Shown: positions 13,264-16,557 of the stretch, piece by piece
How positions within the stretch are numbered: the stretch's first letter is position 1
Layout: each line of letters begins with the position of its first letter
Source of the DNA: an uncultured Lachnospiraceae bacterium
Lineage (GTDB): Bacteria; Bacillota; Clostridia; Lachnospirales; Lachnospiraceae
Direction of reading: 5' to 3'
Assembly: GCA_905209865.1 (NCBI GenBank)
Contig: CAJLUP010000032.1
Span: 1 to 16,557, forward strand
DNA: 16,557 bases
The notes under the pieces: model-generated
What the model saw: only the letters and a program-made list of their open reading frames with translations
Told to the model about the DNA's origin: nothing
Databases searched by the model: none
Made by a program: the position numbers and the translations under genes

Positions 13264-16101
13264 CTACAGCATCTTTTTTATATATTTCCCCGTATACGAA
13301 TTTTCATTCTCTGCCACTGCTTCCGGTGTTCCAAACGCCACAACTGTACCGCCGCGGTCTCCTCCTTCCGGTCCAATATCAATAATATAGTCTGCTGTTT
13401 TTATAACATCAAGATTATGCTCAATCACAATCACCGTATTCCCGTCTTCTGCCAAACGACGCAAAATCTCTGTCAGCTTATGCACATCTGCAAAATGCAA
13501 TCCTGTAGTCGGCTCATCCAAAATGTACACAGTTTTTCCTGTGCTCCTCTTACTAAGCTCTGTTGCCAGCTTAATACGTTGCGCTTCACCACCTGATAAT
13601 TCTGTGGAGGGCTGTCCTAAACGGATATAAGAAAGTCCGACATCATTTAATGTCTCTATCTTCCTGCGGATACTCGGAACATGAGCAAAAAATTCCAAAG
13701 CCTCTTCTACTGTCATATTCAGGACATCATAAATCGTTTTCCCCTTATATTTCACTTCCAAAGTCTCACGATTGTATCTTTTTCCTCCACAAACTTCACA
13801 GGGAACATATACATCCGGCAAAAAATGCATCTCTATTTTCAAAATACCGTCTCCTGAGCACGCTTCACACCGTCCGCCTTTTACGTTAAAACTAAACCGT
13901 CCCTTCTTGTATCCCCGCGCTTTCGCATCCGGTGTCGCCGCAAATAAATCGCGGATCAAATCAAACACGCCTGTATAAGTTGCCGGATTCGATCGTGGTG
14001 TACGTCCGATCGGCGATTGGTCAATATCAATCACTTTATCAACCTGATCCAGCCCTTCTATTTTCTTATGCTTTCCGGGAATTGTTCTTGCACGATTTAG
14101 ATCTCTGGCAAGACGTTTATATAAAATTTCATTTACAAGAGAACTCTTTCCCGATCCCGAAACCCCTGTCACGCAAGTCATAACTCCGAGAGGAAATGCC
14201 ACATCAATCTTTTTCAGATTGTTTTCCTCTGCTCCGATCACTTTCAGCCATCCCTTTGGCTGTCTGCGTTCCTGCGGTATCGGAATTTGAATTCTTCCGG
14301 ACAAATACGCCCCCGTAATTGAATTTTTATTTTCCATGATTTCCTTCGCATTTCCGACAGCGACGACCTCTCCCCCATGCTCTCCGGCTCCGGGCCCGAT
14401 ATCTACAATGTAATCTGCCTCCAGCATCGTATCTTCATCATGCTCCACAACAATCAGCGTATTTCCAAGATCACGAAGATGCTTTAAGGTCGCAAGCAGC
14501 TTATCGTTGTCCCTCTGATGAAGTCCGATACTAGGCTCATCCAAAATATATGCCACTCCGACAAGTCCCGATCCAATCTGGGTCGCCAGACGGATTCTTT
14601 GTGCTTCGCCTCCGGAAAGCGTTCCGGTAGCTCGGGCAAGTGTCAGGTAATCAAGCCCTACATCCATAAGGAACTTGATCCGCGCTTTGATTTCTTTTAA
14701 GATTTGACCTCCGATAAGCATTTGTGTTTCGCCTAATACAAGTTCTTCAAGAAATTCCTGTAATTTTCCGATGGATAACGCCGTCACTTCCGCGATGTTT
14801 TTGCCGCCGACTGTCACCGCCAAAGCTCCCGGTTTTAATCGCTGTCCCTTACACGCCGAACACGGAGTGATATTCATAAAAGTTTCGTATTCTGCTTTCA
14901 TCGTTTCGGATCCGGTCTCTCTGTATCTGCGTTCTACATTTTTAATCAACCCTTCAAACGCCACATCGTAAACGCCTTCGCCTCTCTGCCCTTTATAAAA
15001 CACTTTGATCTCTTTACCGTTTGTACCATGAATAATTACATCGTGGACTTTTTTCGAATAATTTTCAAACGGAGTATCCAAATCAAAATCATATTCTCTG
15101 CTCAACGCTTCAAGAATCGCATGAGTAAAACTTGATTTATCTGTACACGACTGCCAGCCCATCACTGCAATCGCACCCTCGTTAATAGAAAGCGATGGAT
15201 CTGGGATCATTAATTCTTCTGAGAATTCCATCTTATACCCAAGTCCGTAACAGTTCGGACATGCCCCGAACGGATTATTAAACGAAAAACTTCTCGGTTC
15301 AATCTCTTCAATACTAATCCCACAGTCGGGACACGAAAAACTCTGACTGAAATTCAGCATTTCTCCACCGATCACATCAACACTTAATAATCCTTCAGAT
15401 AAATGCAGAACACTTTCTACCGAATCTGTCAGCCTTTTTTCAATTCCCGGCTTTACAATCAAACGATCCACAATAATTTCTATATTATGCTTAATATTTT
15501 TATCAAGCACGATTTCTTCCGTCAGCTCATACATATTTCCGTCTACGCGCACACGCACATATCCGCTCTTCTTTGCTCTTTCTAATAACTTTGCATGGGT
15601 TCCTTTTCGCCCCCTCACTACCGGAGCCAACAGCTGGATCTTCGTTCCCTCTTCCATTGCCATTATTTGATCGACCATCTGATCAACCGTCTGCTTTGAA
15701 ATCGCTTTCCCACATTTTGGACAATGAGGAATCCCTACTCTCGCATACAAAAGACGAAAATAGTCATAGATTTCCGTTACTGTTCCAACCGTGGACCTCG
15801 GATTATGATTCGTTGATTTTTGATCGATCGAAATAGCCGGCGAAAGACCCTCAATACTTTCTACATCCGGTTTTTCCATCTGTCCCAAGAATTGCCTTGC
15901 ATAAGAAGACAGAGACTCCATATATCTTCTCTGCCCTTCTGCATAAATTGTATCAAATGCAAGGGATGATTTTCCCGAACCGCTCAGTCCCGTCAGAACA
16001 ACAAGTTCATTACGCGGGATATCTACATCTATATTTTTAAGATTATTTTCATTTGCTCCCCGGATTTTAATATATTTCCGAGCATCCATTTTTGTACTCA
16101 T
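13264..16101 (-). CDS. uvrA: UvrA, excinuclease ABC damage-recognition ATPase
   Basis: UvrA dimers find bulky DNA lesions and load UvrB in nucleotide excision repair. The 945-aa product is full length and has two ABC modules. Module 1: Walker A GLSGSGKSS (38-46), zinc site CPKC (127-130, zinc finger 1 region), CPDC...CPNC (257-284), signature LSGGEAQRIRLA (495-506), ILDEPSIGLHQRD and VVEHD. Module 2: Walker A GVSGSGKSS (646-654), zinc module CEAC...CEVC (745-771), signature LSGGEAQRIKLA (835-846), ILDEPTTGLHFAD and VIEHNLD. It starts 25 bases after uvrB, clearly in one operon. GAGAGGA lies about 13 bases before ATG 16101; an in-frame ATG four codons later is a minor alternative. Both metal sites and both ATPases look intact. 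Confidence 0.98.
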   Translation of the reverse strand: MSTKMDARKYIKIRGANENNLKNIDVDIPRNELVVLTGLSGSGKSSLAFDTIYAEGQRRYMESLSSYARQFLGQMEKPDVESIEGLSPAISIDQKSTNHNPRSTVGTVTEIYDYFRLLYARVGIPHCPKCGKAISKQTVDQMVDQIMAMEEGTKIQLLAPVVRGRKGTHAKLLERAKKSGYVRVRVDGNMYELTEEIVLDKNIKHNIEIIVDRLIVKPGIEKRLTDSVESVLHLSEGLLSVDVIGGEMLNFSQSFSCPDCGISIEEIEPRSFSFNNPFGACPNCYGLGYKMEFSEELMIPDPSLSINEGAIAVMGWQSCTDKSSFTHAILEALSREYDFDLDTPFENYSKKVHDVIIHGTNGKEIKVFYKGQRGEGVYDVAFEGLIKNVERRYRETGSETMKAEYETFMNITPCSACKGQRLKPGALAVTVGGKNIAEVTALSIGKLQEFLEELVLGETQMLIGGQILKEIKARIKFLMDVGLDYLTLARATGTLSGGEAQRIRLATQIGSGLVGVAYILDEPSIGLHQRDNDKLLATLKHLRDLGNTLIVVEHDEDTMLEADYIVDIGPGAGEHGGEVVAVGNAKEIMENKNSITGAYLSGRIQIPIPQERRQPKGWLKVIGAEENNLKKIDVAFPLGVMTCVTGVSGSGKSSLVNEILYKRLARDLNRARTIPGKHKKIEGLDQVDKVIDIDQSPIGRTPRSNPATYTGVFDLIRDLFAATPDAKARGYKKGRFSFNVKGGRCEACSGDGILKIEMHFLPDVYVPCEVCGGKRYNRETLEVKYKGKTIYDVLNMTVEEALEFFAHVPSIRRKIETLNDVGLSYIRLGQPSTELSGGEAQRIKLATELSKRSTGKTVYILDEPTTGLHFADVHKLTEILRRLAEDGNTVIVIEHNLDVIKTADYIIDIGPEGGDRGGTVVAFGTPEAVAENENSYTGKYIKKML

Positions 16102-16126
16102 AATCTGCTTTATTTCCTCTCTGCTG

Positions 16127-16557
16127 TTACATTATTTCATTTAACACCTTTTTTAATTCTACTAATTTATCTCTTAGTTCTGCCGCACTTTCAAAATTCA
16201 ATTCTGCCGCTGCCTTTTTCATCTGTTTTGTAAGATCAGCAATCAATTTTTGAAGTTCTTTCTCACTCATAGACTCAGGATCTTTTTCCAGTCTCAGCTC
16301 CTGCGCAGCTACTTTTTTAGAAATGCTGATTAAATCGCGTACAGATTTTTGAATTGTCTTCGGAGTAATACCGTGTTCTTCATTATATTTCATCTGAATC
16401 TCACGACGACGTTTCGTCTCATCAATCGCCAACTGCATCGACTCCGTAATTTTATCTGCATACATGATAACATGACCTTCTGCATTACGCGCCGCGCGCC
16501 CGATCGTCTGAATAAGCGACGTCTCTGAACGCAGGAATCCTTCCTTGTCTGCATCTA
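16127..16557 (-). CDS. uvrB: UvrB, C-terminal part (5' end outside window)
   Basis: UvrB is the damage-verifying helicase-like subunit that recruits UvrC. The open frame continues through the window edge: the last bases encode DADKEGFLRSETSLIQTIGRAARNA (about 1-25 of the visible part), which is helicase motif VI and its lead-in. HVIMYADKITESMQ and RRREIQMKYNEEHGITP then lead to the C-terminal UVR coiled-coil domain (KELQKLIADLTKQMKKAAAELNFESAAELRDK), which contacts UvrC. About 142 residues are present of a protein usually near 660. No upstream promoter can be seen. The gene is followed after 25 bases by uvrA. Confidence 0.97.
   Translation of the reverse strand, partial: DADKEGFLRSETSLIQTIGRAARNAEGHVIMYADKITESMQLAIDETKRRREIQMKYNEEHGITPKTIQKSVRDLISISKKVAAQELRLEKDPESMSEKELQKLIADLTKQMKKAAAELNFESAAELRDKLVELKKVLNEIM

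Noticed and set aside
13650..15836. Plus-strand open frames opposite uvrA
   Set aside because: Antisense to a full-length, motif-complete uvrA; no protein family resemblance seen.

Overview
The window reads as a chromosomal segment of a low-GC, Gram-positive Clostridia member. It is most like the Lachnospiraceae, judged from protein style (diadenylate cyclase with a YbbR-repeat partner, HPr-type carrier, LCP protein, Mbl-like MreB) and from AG-rich Shine-Dalgarno sites. This placement is inference; no rRNA or tRNA gene is visible. All twelve genes I can support lie on the minus strand, so transcription runs from high to low coordinates. No mobile element, CRISPR array or phage gene was seen.

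Layout in transcription order: (1) 16557-13264, the 3' end of uvrB and complete uvrA, the nucleotide-excision-repair pair. (2) 13263-12042, a 232-bp leader containing several inverted repeats, then an mreB/mbl-type actin gene. (3) 12041-9014, a hairpin with an overlapping promoter, recD2 helicase, and a comF-type gene whose complete reading frame has no ATG/GTG/TTG start. (4) 8916-5203, a promoter, two uncharacterised membrane-protein genes joined by an ATGA overlap, then cdaA (diadenylate cyclase) and cdaR (its YbbR-repeat regulator). (5) 5202-2245, an HPr-like carrier with its own probable promoter, a sugar-nucleotidyltransferase-like gene, and an LCP-family envelope protein. (6) 2244-1, a 361-bp gap with a candidate terminator and a near-consensus promoter, a membrane-anchored OpgB-like phosphoglycerol transferase, and a strong terminator preceded by a second hairpin.

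Functionally, positions 66-8916 lean toward the cell envelope: c-di-AMP signalling, polymer attachment by LCP, nucleotide-sugar supply and phosphoglycerol transfer. Positions 9014-16557 are mostly DNA repair and processing plus the shape determinant MreB. The items most worth a second look are the two unnamed membrane proteins preceding cdaA, the missing canonical start of comF, the mreB leader hairpins, the promoter-embedded palindrome before recD2, and unusual domain architectures in the LCP and OpgB-like proteins.
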